DNA from: Alkalicoccobacillus murimartini
GTDB lineage: Bacteria > Bacillota > Bacilli > Bacillales > Bacillaceae_D
Reading direction: 5' to 3'
NCBI RefSeq assembly: GCF_030813245.1
Contig: NZ_JAUSUA010000009.1
Coordinates: 19,163 to 83,162, forward strand
DNA length: 64,000 bases
Part shown: positions 34,539 to 42,586 of the stretch, one piece after another
Position numbering within the stretch: position 1 is the first letter of the stretch
Layout: every line of letters begins with the position of its first letter
Made by a program: the position numbers and the translations under genes
The notes under the pieces: generated by a model
Told to the model about the DNA's origin: nothing
What the model saw: the letters and a program-made list of their open reading frames with translations, nothing else
Databases searched by the model: none

Positions 34539-35606
34539 GTGTCGACTCATGAAGATGTATTTGATGTGACCATTATAGGCGGCGGGCCTGCTGGATTATA
34601 TAGTGCATTTTACAGCGGGATGCGTGCTATGAAAACCAAGATTGTGGAATATCAAGCAGAGCTGGGAGGCAAGATTTTACTTTATCCTGAGAAAATTATC
34701 TGGGATATTGGAGGATTGCCGCCTACACCGGGACAGCAGGTATTAACCAATTTAAATGACCAGGCAAGAACCTTTGAACCCACAATCTGCACAAGTGAGC
34801 AGATTACAGAGCTGACACGACGAGAGGATGGAATCTTTCTTCTGAAAGGTACATCGGGTGAGACCCACTACTCAAAGTGTATTGTTCTGGCTGTAGGACA
34901 TGGAATCTTTAAAACAGCTAAGCTAGAAATTGAAGGTGCTGATCGGTACGAGGTCACAAACCTGCACTACACTGTACAGCAGCTTGATAAGTTTAAAGAC
35001 AAACATGTACTTATATCTGGTGGAGGCAACTCTGCTGTGGACTGGGCGAATGCACTTGAACCACTTGCGGCCTCTGTAAAGGTTGTTCACCGTAGAGATG
35101 AGTTTGGGGGACACGAAAGCAATGTGATTCATATGAGGAATTCAAGTGTCGAAGTCCTCACACCATATTGTGTAGAAGAGCTGCATGGTGATGAGGCAGG
35201 TACAGCGATTGAACGTGTAACATTAAAACATCTTGAAACCAATGAATTATTAGAGCAACAAGTTGATGCTGTCATTGTGAATCATGGCTACAAGATGGAT
35301 CTTGATTTCCTTTTAGAAAGCCCATTAACCTTTGATACAAATGAAGGCATTCTCGCGGTGAACGAGAAGATGGAAACGAGTGTGCCTGGTGTATTTGCTG
35401 CAGGTGACTTAGTGAATAATGACGGAAAACTTCGTCTGATTGCCGGTGCCTATGTTGATGGAGCAAAAGCCATTAACCAAGCCAAGTTATTTATTGAACC
35501 AGATGCAACGTCACAAGCTTATGTTTCCTCACATAATGAGCGATTTGCGAAGAAAAATGAAGAATTACTCAAAAAAGAAGATCCCGTGCACGCAGGTACA
35601 CACTAA
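34539..35606 (+). CDS. Ferredoxin/flavodoxin--NADP+ reductase, type 2 (YcgT/YumC-like)
   Basis: Thioredoxin-reductase-like flavoprotein of 355 residues without the CxxC redox pair, as in Bacillus YumC and YcgT ferredoxin-NADP+ reductases. Visible are the FAD-binding TIIGGGPAGLYSAFYSGMR near residue 10, the NADPH-binding ISGGGNSAVDWA near 160, and GVFAAGDLVN near 292. A Fur box covers the promoter. B. subtilis YcgT is Fur-controlled, so this is likely its counterpart, supplying electrons for iron release from siderophores or for flavodoxin under iron limitation (inference). Confidence 0.9.
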   Translation: MSTHEDVFDVTIIGGGPAGLYSAFYSGMRAMKTKIVEYQAELGGKILLYPEKIIWDIGGLPPTPGQQVLTNLNDQARTFEPTICTSEQITELTRREDGIFLLKGTSGETHYSKCIVLAVGHGIFKTAKLEIEGADRYEVTNLHYTVQQLDKFKDKHVLISGGGNSAVDWANALEPLAASVKVVHRRDEFGGHESNVIHMRNSSVEVLTPYCVEELHGDEAGTAIERVTLKHLETNELLEQQVDAVIVNHGYKMDLDFLLESPLTFDTNEGILAVNEKMETSVPGVFAAGDLVNNDGKLRLIAGAYVDGAKAINQAKLFIEPDATSQAYVSSHNERFAKKNEELLKKEDPVHAGTH

Positions 35607-35610
35607 AAAG

Positions 35611-35640
35611 AAGAGACGCTGCCACGTCTCTTCTAGTTTT
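35611..35640. terminator. Terminator between the reductase and DUF1540 genes
   Basis: Eight-base stem AAGAGACG/CGTCTCTT (35611-35618 with 35625-35632), A run before and TTTT after; usable by both convergent genes. Confidence 0.85.
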
Positions 35641-35645
35641 GAGGG

Positions 35646-35801
35646 TTATCGAACCTCAAATGTCTTACAATCTGTTTCTGCGGAATCTGTTGCTTTCGAT
35701 TTATCGTGGTGATTTACCACATAAATTTCTGAAGCGCCGCAATGGTTGTCTCCAGCCCAATGTGTACAGGTTGAGACTTCACACAAAATCTGTTGTGCCA
35801 C
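35646..35801 (-). CDS. DUF1540 cysteine-rich microprotein
   Basis: Minus-strand gene of 51 residues starting at GTG 35801, with AGGAGGTGATGTAAA immediately upstream. The sequence has the DUF1540 cysteine pattern: ILCEVSTCTHW, GDNHCGASEI and TDCKTFEV, giving four conserved Cys plus the conserved TDC.TF ending. Such proteins are thought to bind metal through these residues, but their role is unknown; they occur widely in spore-forming Firmicutes. A plus-strand frame over the same bases is only a shadow. Convergent with the reductase gene and sharing its terminator. Confidence 0.85.
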   Translation of the reverse strand: MAQQILCEVSTCTHWAGDNHCGASEIYVVNHHDKSKATDSAETDCKTFEVR

Positions 35802-35870
35802 TTTACATCACCTCCTGTTTTTCTGAAATGGACCACCAGAATCAAAAAAACAGAACAGCTAGCACAGAAT

Positions 35871-35894
35871 AAGCCCTTCTAATGGGCTTTTTTT
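35871..35894 (+). terminator. Orphan hairpin with T tract
   Basis: Stem AAGCCC/GGGCTT (35871-35876 with 35884-35889) followed by seven T on the plus strand. No plus-strand gene ends here; it lies in the presumed leader region of the minus-strand DUF1540 gene. Rest of 35895-36095: AT-rich, no gene seen. Confidence 0.6.
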
Positions 35895-36095
35895 GTGGAC
35901 TGGGTGATAAATCCAGTCGAACGTATCATACCAAACGGAATAACCATAAGCAAGAAACGTAAGGGAAAAATTTACATTAATGCTCTTTGCATGTGCGTAT
36001 CATTTTGTCATATTATCATGCGAAAGAATATGTAATAATAAGAGTATAGATAAAGAAGCAACAAGGTGTGGGTTTCATGAGAGGGGCGAGAAGGT

Positions 36096-36704
36096 TTGAT
36101 TGATGCAATATTAGATTTCTTACGGGATTTTGGAGCATGGGGCCTGTTTATTCATGCCTTCGCAGATGCTGTTATTTTTCCAATCCCTGCTTTCTTTCTA
36201 CAGGTATCACTCAGCCTCATTAACCCTTCTCAAGCACTGTGGCTTGCGACGGTTGGATATGTGGCCTGTATGTTAGGTACACCACTTGGATACTTAATTG
36301 GGCACTTGCTGGGAGATTCAGTTCTTCAGAAGTTCCTCAAAAAGAATGCCTTAGAGAAAGCTCAAGCATTGTTCACCAAAAATGGAGAAGCAGCTATACT
36401 AATTGGTGCATTTACTCCAATCCCTTTTAAGGTTTTTACGATCATGGCGGGAGCGATGAAATTCTCCTTATGGAAACTGATCGGTTATGCGGCCCTTGGT
36501 CGAGCCGTAAAGTTTTATGCTGTCGGTTTTTTGTTTTATTTCTATGGAAGAGCGGCAGAGAATTTAATTGATTCCTATCTAACGTATATCTTTTTAGGTA
36601 TTGCTGTTTTGCTCTTTATTGGGATTATGATTAAAAGAAAAATCCAACATAATAAACGTCCGGAGACAGACGTTGAACATACGAAGGCAAAAGCCCTCAA
36701 ATAA
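36096..36704 (+). CDS. VTT-domain (DedA/YqaA-like) membrane protein
   Basis: Membrane protein of 202 residues with the VTT/SNARE-associated fold: FGAWGLFIHAFADAVIFPIPAFF at the N-terminus, a GTPLGYLIGHLLG helix near 70, and the re-entrant loop motif IGAFTPIPFKVFTIMAGAMKF near 110-130. Start is TTG at 36096 with GAGGGGCGAGAAGG upstream. Members of this superfamily transport undecaprenyl phosphate or other lipids; which applies here is unknown. Single gene. Confidence 0.85.
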   Translation: MIDAILDFLRDFGAWGLFIHAFADAVIFPIPAFFLQVSLSLINPSQALWLATVGYVACMLGTPLGYLIGHLLGDSVLQKFLKKNALEKAQALFTKNGEAAILIGAFTPIPFKVFTIMAGAMKFSLWKLIGYAALGRAVKFYAVGFLFYFYGRAAENLIDSYLTYIFLGIAVLLFIGIMIKRKIQHNKRPETDVEHTKAKALK

Positions 36705-36800
36705 AGAGACCGTATCTGTCTCTGATGGGCAGAAGGTGCATAGCTAAAGATCACGGTGCTTTAAATTTAAAGGAAGATTTAAAGAATATACCTAGTGAAG

Positions 36801-36960
36801 TAGAGGACTGGGACATAACAAAATGTATGAGTGTAAAAGCGAACAAATCAAATTTATTTAATATTTACAGTAAAACTTTGCCAACCTATAAGTAACTCAA
36901 ATCTTCGTACTCATCAGCCTAAACCAGCGGAGTGTATGTCCGGAGCGGTAGCCCTCCCCT
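36801..36960. repeat. Possible dispersed intergenic element (GACTGGGACATAAC-type)
   Basis: About 160 bp of gene-free DNA begins GAGGACTGGGACATAACA and ends near TGTCCGGAGCGGTAGCCCTCC. The opening resembles short intergenic elements that begin CTGGGACATAA, which I remember from several Firmicutes. GGACATA at the left and its inverse TATGTCC at the right may be degenerate ends. This is from memory, not a search. The rest of 36705-36800 shows nothing else. Confidence 0.3.
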
Positions 36961-36975
36961 TGATAATTATGATAG

Positions 36976-37026
36976 AAAAAAACCGAACCATTATGCTCAT
37001 TAAGCAGCATGATGGTTCGGTTTTTA
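36976..37026. terminator. Bidirectional terminator after the ehu operon
   Basis: Long stem AAAACCGAACCAT/ATGGTTCGGTTTT with ATGCT/AGCAT pairing inside, A run on one side and T run on the other. It lies downstream of ehuA on the minus strand. Confidence 0.9.
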
Positions 37027-37090
37027 TAATGAATAAAACAGTTCTGTCAGCACCTATCGTGTCTTCAAGCATGTAACACTGCTTTTGCTA

Positions 37091-37867
37091 TTATACCTGT
37101 GTGCGGAAGCGTTCAAGGAAGTTACGCAGTCGATCGCTTTTTGGATTATCAAGCACTTCACTTGGTTTACCGTGCTCAACCAACTGACCATCTGCAATAA
37201 ATACAATACGGTCAGAGACCTGCCAAGCAAAGTCCATTTCATGGGTTACAAGAATCATGGACATATCACCTTGCTGCGCAAGATCCTTAATGACGGCTAA
37301 TACCTCGCCTACTAGCTCTGGATCAAGAGCAGAGGTTGGCTCATCAAACAGCATGACTTTAGGTCGCATCACCAATGCGCGTGCAATGGCCACACGCTGC
37401 TGCTGGCCCCCTGAGAGTTGTACAGGGTAGTTATCTACCTTATCACCAAGGCCAACCTTTTCAAGCATTTCTATTGCTCGTGTCTCTGCCTCTTTTTTTG
37501 AGAGACCTAGTACATGAATGGGTGCCTCCGTACAGTTTCTGAGAATCGTCATATGTGGAAAAAGGTTAAAGTGCTGAAACACCATGCCAACATTTGAGCG
37601 AACCTTTCGCAAATGCTTTTCATCAGCAGGAACCATCTTTCCTTTTGATTCCATTTTCCAGAGATTTTCACCTTCAACTATGATGTCTCCTCCTGATGGT
37701 TTCTCAAGTGTCATTAGCATACGAATAATGGTTGTTTTACCAGATCCACTTGGTCCGATAATTGAAACAATCTCACCAGGATCCACATCAAGTGTAAAAT
37801 CTTTCATTACTTCTAATTCATCAAAGGACTTCTTAATACCTTTAAATTGAACGATTGGTTGTGTCAT
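37091..37867 (-). CDS. ehuA: Ectoine/hydroxyectoine-type ABC transporter ATPase EhuA
   Basis: Polar amino acid-type ABC ATPase of 258 residues. Walker A GPSGSGKTT near 38-46, Q-loop VFQHFNLFPHMT, signature LSGGQQQRVAIARAL near 150, Walker B VMLFDEPTSALDPE and the H-loop LVTHEMDFA near 210. Fourth gene of a four-gene minus-strand operon; its start overlaps the preceding permease stop by four bases. Assignment to ectoine rests on the EhuB-like binding protein at the operon head; the ATPase alone would also fit glutamine-type importers. Confidence 0.85.
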   Translation of the reverse strand: MTQPIVQFKGIKKSFDELEVMKDFTLDVDPGEIVSIIGPSGSGKTTIIRMLMTLEKPSGGDIIVEGENLWKMESKGKMVPADEKHLRKVRSNVGMVFQHFNLFPHMTILRNCTEAPIHVLGLSKKEAETRAIEMLEKVGLGDKVDNYPVQLSGGQQQRVAIARALVMRPKVMLFDEPTSALDPELVGEVLAVIKDLAQQGDMSMILVTHEMDFAWQVSDRIVFIADGQLVEHGKPSEVLDNPKSDRLRNFLERFRTQV

Positions 37868-38568
37868 GTCGATGCTTGCTCCTTTTCAACTTTTTTGGCT
37901 TTTCTGCTAATGCGAGTGTTCATACGTTTCTCTGCATAACCAACAAGCAGAGAGGACGGATAACTTAGGAGAAGGAATAACAGACCAACGATCGTATAAA
38001 CCTCTGTATATTGGAAGTTTGATGCACCAATTTCACGAGCGGCTGCTAGCATCTCATAAACAGAGATAGCCATTAACAATGGAGTTTCTTTAAATAAGAC
38101 AATTAAGTAGTTCCCCATCATAGGAATAACAGGTGGAATGGCCTGTGGCAAGATAATATTAACCCACGTCTTTGTTCGGCCGAAATTCAAGGCGCGACCA
38201 GCTTCCCATTGCCCTTTAGGAACCGAATTAATTCCTGATCGATAGATTTCAGATAAGTAGGTAGCATAGTGAATACCAAGTGTGGCAACACCTGCTGTAA
38301 CGGCACTCATAGAGACACCTACTACTGGAATTTGTGGCCATGCATAATAAACAAAAAACAATTGAACAAGAGGAGGTGTACTCCTGACGAATTGTACAAA
38401 ACCATATACCGCCCAAGATAGTGGCTTAAATGATGAGCGACCTAGAAGAGTCAGTACTAAACCAAAAGTAACTGAAACGGCATACGCTCCTAGTGTAATT
38501 CCGAGTGTCACAAACATTGCTCTAAAAATAACTGGGAAGGAATCTACAACTACCTGCCAATCGATCAT
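37864..38568 (-). CDS. ehuD: Ectoine/hydroxyectoine-type ABC transporter permease EhuD
   Basis: HisM/GlnP-type permease of 234 residues with about five spans and the coupling motif GKWEAGRALNF-like segment KGQWEAGRALNFGRTKTWVNIILPQA near residue 128. FVQFVRSTPPLVQLFFVYY near 62 is typical of polar amino-acid permeases. Four-base overlaps with both ehuC and ehuA show tight translational coupling. Forms the membrane channel with EhuC. Confidence 0.85.
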   Translation of the reverse strand: MIDWQVVVDSFPVIFRAMFVTLGITLGAYAVSVTFGLVLTLLGRSSFKPLSWAVYGFVQFVRSTPPLVQLFFVYYAWPQIPVVGVSMSAVTAGVATLGIHYATYLSEIYRSGINSVPKGQWEAGRALNFGRTKTWVNIILPQAIPPVIPMMGNYLIVLFKETPLLMAISVYEMLAAAREIGASNFQYTEVYTIVGLLFLLLSYPSSLLVGYAEKRMNTRISRKAKKVEKEQAST

Positions 38569-39221
38569 GTGCTAGCCACCCCCCGTGATGCTCTTTTCTC
38601 GAAGTATTTTGAGAGAAGGATAAGAGGTAACGCAACTAAGAAATACATGACTAGTAAGATTGCAAAAACGGGTAGTGCGAGACTGATATCAGCCCCTCTT
38701 AAATTCTGTCCCCAATACATCATGTCCTGCAACGTAATTAAAGCAACGAGAGAGGTACCTTTTAATAATTCAATCGAGTTATTTGTTAAGCCAGGAATCA
38801 TTGTTCGAAATGCCTGTGGCAAGATCAACCGGAACATCTGTTGCCTACTAGACATATTTAAAGCAATCCCTGCTTCTGTCTGTCCCTTTGGTACGGAAAG
38901 AATTGAACTTCTGACAATCTCTGATCCGTATGCTCCGTAATTCAGACCTAATGTTATGACCCCGGCAAGAAAAGGGTCTAAACGAATACCAAATGCTTCT
39001 GGTAACACATAGTACAACCAAAACAGTTGGATGAGTAAGGAGGTACCTCTAAAAAATTCTACATAAATCAATGTACCAACGCGAACAAATTTATACTTCG
39101 ATACTCTAGATATTCCTGCAATAAAAGCAATGGTGAAGGCAAGAGCGGTTGCCGTTAAGAGAAGTGAAATGGTTGTTGGCAATCCTCGCATTAGTACTTG
39201 TACAATGTCCATTGTGCTCAA
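38565..39221 (-). CDS. ehuC: Ectoine/hydroxyectoine-type ABC transporter permease EhuC
   Basis: Second HisM/GlnP-type permease, 218 residues. It has FFRGTSLLIQLFWLYYVLPE near 65 and the coupling loop PKGQTEAGIALNMSSRQQMFRLILPQA. I set the start at TTG 39221 (encoding MSTMDIVQVL), which has GGAG at eight-base spacing; the in-frame ATG three codons later is too far, and a longer upstream frame has no ribosome site. Four-base overlap with ehuD. Confidence 0.83.
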   Translation of the reverse strand: MSTMDIVQVLMRGLPTTISLLLTATALAFTIAFIAGISRVSKYKFVRVGTLIYVEFFRGTSLLIQLFWLYYVLPEAFGIRLDPFLAGVITLGLNYGAYGSEIVRSSILSVPKGQTEAGIALNMSSRQQMFRLILPQAFRTMIPGLTNNSIELLKGTSLVALITLQDMMYWGQNLRGADISLALPVFAILLVMYFLVALPLILLSKYFEKRASRGVAST

Positions 39222-39347
39222 TTGGTTCACTCCTAACGGTTCAATTAAACAAAAACAGGGATATCTCATAGCAGCCGACCTGTGAAAAACGGCTTCTAAG
39301 TGGTAGAGACATCCCTCTTAATCAAAGCTATAAAGCTAATTATTGTG

Positions 39348-40208
39348 TTATCCTGCGCAAAGCTCTTCCGTTGTTACATCCGTAACCATATTATCTTCCG
39401 TAAAACCAAACGGTTCCATAATCTCTAATACACGTCCGGATTCTTTTAATTCTTCTAGCTTTTCATTGTAGGCATCTCTTAGATCTTCATCATCTGGGTG
39501 AAAAACAGCTGCTCCATAACCATAAACCTCTTCGCCATCAATGACAGGCTGTTCGAAGTCTTCAACAATTTCAATGTTATCATTATCTTGATCTTCTAAA
39601 GCTGTACGAAGGGTAAGATCAGTCATAGTGATAGAATCTGTTCGACCTGAAGTTAAAGCAGAGATGTTATCTGTAATACTAGATACTTGATCAATTTGTG
39701 ATTCATCGACGCCCATCGCACGTAAATATTCTAATTCAATTGCACCAGACATCACTGTAACCGTTAAGTCTGGATTATCAGCTAAGTCTTGGTAGCTTTT
39801 AATGTCATGTGGATTACCAGGTGCTACGGCTAGTCCTTCTCCAATTCGATAGTCAGGCTGTGAGAAAATGGCATTCTCACAACGTTCAGGAGTGACATAG
39901 ACGCCTGCTGTAACAGCATCAAAGTTACGGGAATTTACTCCATTAATAAGTGCATCAAACTCAACGACCGTACCTTCTAATTCATCTACACCAAGTTCCT
40001 CAAAGACAGCTCTTGCAACTTCTACTGAAGCTCCAGTTACTCCGCCATCACTTTCTTCATAACCATAAGGGCGTTCGTTCGCTACTCCTACAGTTACTTT
40101 ACCTTCATCTTGGATATTCTCAAGGGTGTCTCCACCTACGCTTGAACAAGCACCAAGTAAAACAACAGATAGTAAACCTGTACATATGTATCCTAATTTC
40201 CTTTTCAA
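39348..40208 (-). CDS. ehuB: Ectoine/hydroxyectoine-type substrate-binding lipoprotein EhuB
   Basis: Type II periplasmic-fold binding protein of 286 residues. Lipoprotein signal MKRKLGYICTGLLSVVLLGAC gives lipid-anchored Cys21 (start TTG 40208, GAAGGGG upstream). Features typical of EhuB: ANERPYGYEE near 44, GVYVTPERCENAIFSQPDY near 108, and the C-terminal FGFTEDNMVTDVTTEELCAG-type ending. EhuB binds ectoine and hydroxyectoine, compatible solutes used under salt or heat stress and as nutrients. No ectoine degradation genes are nearby, so osmoprotective uptake is the likelier use. Confidence 0.85.
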   Translation of the reverse strand: MKRKLGYICTGLLSVVLLGACSSVGGDTLENIQDEGKVTVGVANERPYGYEESDGGVTGASVEVARAVFEELGVDELEGTVVEFDALINGVNSRNFDAVTAGVYVTPERCENAIFSQPDYRIGEGLAVAPGNPHDIKSYQDLADNPDLTVTVMSGAIELEYLRAMGVDESQIDQVSSITDNISALTSGRTDSITMTDLTLRTALEDQDNDNIEIVEDFEQPVIDGEEVYGYGAAVFHPDDEDLRDAYNEKLEELKESGRVLEIMEPFGFTEDNMVTDVTTEELCAG

Positions 40209-40585
40209 AAAACCAACCCCTTCTAATTTGGTATAAATGTAAAAAATAATATCTCTATGTTATATTTTTCACGATTTGCACTATATTAGCGTATCAAAAG
40301 CGTTATCCTATGACAAAACGTCTGAGGTGGCATATAAGCCTACCATTGGGCTTGAAAGAGTGTGAGAAGAGGAAGAGGTGCGTTGTTCATAGATTAATAG
40401 CGAGAAAACGACCGAATCGTCTGAATTGCGTCACGAACATAAGCAAAAAAAAGAGCGATTTCAAAACGTTAAAACTATAATACCCGCTGCTTTAAATAGG
40501 TAAACCACTTTTTTATATTTTTTTCTTGCTGATGATTTCGACCAAGGGGTAAAGTAGAGCTATTGATAAAAAAGGATGATGTGAC
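40209..40585. other. Divergent intergenic region between ehuB and the Bcr-like gene
   Basis: About 380 bp of AT-rich DNA that must hold the promoters of the ehu operon and the Bcr/CflA-like transporter. I see no consensus-quality promoter, no riboswitch and no coding frame with a ribosome site. Confidence 0.4.
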
Positions 40586-41806
40586 ATGAACCAAATAGAT
40601 GAAGCAACTCAAAAACGATCCATTCCATTTTTAAGGACATTATTAATCTTAGGAAGCTTAGCTGCATTTGGTCCATTAACCATTGATATGTATCTTCCTG
40701 CTTTCCCACAGATCGAACAGGATTTCGTCACAAGTGCTTCATTTACACAGCTTAGTCTTACGGCTTGTCTCTTAGGGCTTGCTCTTGGTCAAATCATTGT
40801 TGGTCCAATTAGTGATGTTCGTGGTAGGAAAGGGCCACTAGTCATTGCACTCGTTGCATATATTATTTCTTCTATATTATGTGCTCTATCTCCTTCTATA
40901 TGGATGCTAATCATACTGCGTTTTATTCAAGGACTAGCTGGTGCAGCGGGAATTGTATTATCAAGGGCGAGTATTCGAGATTTATACTCTGGAGCGGAGT
41001 TAACAAAGTTTTTTGCAATGCTAATGCTGATTACTGGTACCGCGCCAATATTGGCTCCAGTTGTTGGGGGACAGTTGCTCCAGTGGATGCCGTGGCAGGG
41101 AGTATTTTTTGTTTTAGCAGGTATTGGAATGATCGTGATGATCTCTGTCATTCTTGGACTTCCAGATACATTAGCCCCTGAAAATCGTTCAACAGGCGGG
41201 TTGCAAGAGTTAGCTCAAACATTTAAAGGGCTCGTACGGAACAAGCTTTTTATCGGTTATGCTGCTACTCAAGGACTTGTAGGTGCAGGGATGTTTTCAT
41301 ATATCTCAGGTTCTTCTTTTGTTCTTCAAAATGTATATGATGTAAGTGCGCAAACCTATGGGTATCTTTTTGCGGTGAACGGTGCAGGATTGATTCTTGC
41401 ATCGCAAGCGACCGGGCGCCTGGCCGGTCGTTTTGGAGAGAAGCGCTTACTTGCTGTGGGTTTAATGATAGCAACAATTGGCGCGTTTATTTTACTTCTC
41501 GCTGTCTTGTTTACCAACCAGTTAATTCTAGTGATGATTGGCTTGTTTCTCGCTGTTTCGAGTGTAGGTATTGTTGGGCCATCTTGCTTCTCGTTGGCAA
41601 TGCGGGATCAGCAAAAAAGTGCAGGAAGTGCAGCGGCACTCCTAGGGCTTATGCAGTACATCATAGGTGCTGCAGCAGCACCGTTTGTGGGCATTGCGGG
41701 AAGTTCAACTGCTCTTCCCATGGCGATTATTATTCTGATATGCGAGATAGGGGCGGTTATCGTTTTTCTGAGTTTAGTTAGAACAAATCAATCAGTTGAT
41801 GCTTAG
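40586..41806 (+). CDS. Bcr/CflA-family multidrug efflux MFS transporter
   Basis: Twelve-span DHA1-type drug:H+ antiporter of 406 residues. Bcr/CflA hallmarks: LAAFGPLTIDMYLPAFPQIE in helix 1, GQIIVGPISDVRGRKGPL between helices 2 and 3, and antiporter motif C-like GLAGAAGIVLSRASIRDLY in helix 5. GGATGATGTGAC precedes ATG. Related proteins export bicyclomycin, chloramphenicol or small metabolites; the actual substrate is unknown. It is divergent from ehuB. Confidence 0.88.
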   Translation: MNQIDEATQKRSIPFLRTLLILGSLAAFGPLTIDMYLPAFPQIEQDFVTSASFTQLSLTACLLGLALGQIIVGPISDVRGRKGPLVIALVAYIISSILCALSPSIWMLIILRFIQGLAGAAGIVLSRASIRDLYSGAELTKFFAMLMLITGTAPILAPVVGGQLLQWMPWQGVFFVLAGIGMIVMISVILGLPDTLAPENRSTGGLQELAQTFKGLVRNKLFIGYAATQGLVGAGMFSYISGSSFVLQNVYDVSAQTYGYLFAVNGAGLILASQATGRLAGRFGEKRLLAVGLMIATIGAFILLLAVLFTNQLILVMIGLFLAVSSVGIVGPSCFSLAMRDQQKSAGSAAALLGLMQYIIGAAAAPFVGIAGSSTALPMAIIILICEIGAVIVFLSLVRTNQSVDA

Positions 41807-41865
41807 GTAGGACAGCATACATTCTTCATTTTGTTGCTGCATAAGATGCAGTAGGAGGGATGTTT

Positions 41866-42204
41866 ATGCCGACTCGGTCCATAACTGTGAAGCAATCTAC
41901 TCATCAGCTGACTTTGTTTGAAGACGGCCAGGTGTCGAAAACATATCCAGTTGCCTTAGGAAAGCTGGCTACAACGACGCCGTATGGTCAATTTACGATT
42001 GTAAATAAACAAGTAAATCCTGGAGGACCATTTGGTGCCTTTTGGATGGGTTTGTCAAAACCGCATTATGGGATTCATGGTACAAATGATCCCTCTTCCA
42101 TAGGCAAGTCAGTCTCACATGGCTGTATCAGAATGTACAACAATGATGTTCTAGAGCTATCTAAGCTCGTCTCTATTGGTACACCCGTCTCTATTATTCC
42201 TTAA
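41866..42204 (+). CDS. YkuD-type L,D-transpeptidase
   Basis: Peptidoglycan cross-linking enzyme domain of 112 residues with no LysM or signal peptide. The catalytic motif HGxxx(15)SHGCIRM is complete: [21 protein letters not shown], with nucleophile Cys87 and conserved histidines. I choose ATG 41866 because AGGAGG (41853-41858) is seven bases upstream; the ATG at 41860 touches the site. Without a secretion signal it may act in the mother cell on spore peptidoglycan or use another route; that is inference. Confidence 0.85.
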   Translation: MPTRSITVKQSTHQLTLFEDGQVSKTYPVALGKLATTTPYGQFTIVNKQVNPGGPFGAFWMGLSKPHYGIHGTNDPSSIGKSVSHGCIRMYNNDVLELSKLVSIGTPVSIIP

Positions 42205-42371
42205 TTTTTCTATGCCTGACCTCAGGTAAGTGCCCCATTTTCGGGAGAGAAAGCGCAGAACTAGAATTCGGATCATCTCTAAACCCACCTTTGCTAACTC
42301 GCAGCGTAGACTCATCAGTGTCCACAATAATTAAAGTAAATTTCTATGGAACTCTTTCATTCTAATCATAT
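42205..42371. other. Intergenic DNA with a possible gene remnant on the minus strand
   Basis: The minus strand stays open for 48 codons from about 42340 down to a stop at 42194-42196 and reads like protein (…VDTDESTLRVSKGGF…). It has no ATG or ribosome site and an in-frame stop just upstream. It may be a decayed gene end or chance. Confidence 0.2.
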
Positions 42372-42419
42372 AAAAAGGGCCTAACAATGATGTGTCAGAC
42401 AACATTATGGTTAGGCCCT
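42372..42419 (-). terminator. Orphan terminator-like hairpin, minus-strand orientation
   Basis: Eighteen-base nearly perfect stem (42376-42393 with 42402-42419; ends AGGGCCTAAC/GTTAGGCCCT) followed on the minus strand by five T. No minus-strand gene is visible to its right. 42420-42586 otherwise shows no feature beyond the next gene's AGGAGATG ribosome site. Confidence 0.6.
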
Positions 42420-42586
42420 ACATTCTGTCCTAGCTTCATTTTGTTTTACTATCGTTTATGTCATGGCACTATGCACTTTTCATAAAATGATGATGCCCTT
42501 AAAGTTGATCAATCCGTTTTAAGGATGATTTCGAAGGGTACATATAAGAATAGATGAGTATATTTCTGCATGAGGAGATGAAATGA

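Noticed and set aside
35639..35872. 77-codon plus-strand frame over the DUF1540 gene
   Set aside because: Antisense shadow of the minus-strand gene, which has the ribosome site and the family pattern.
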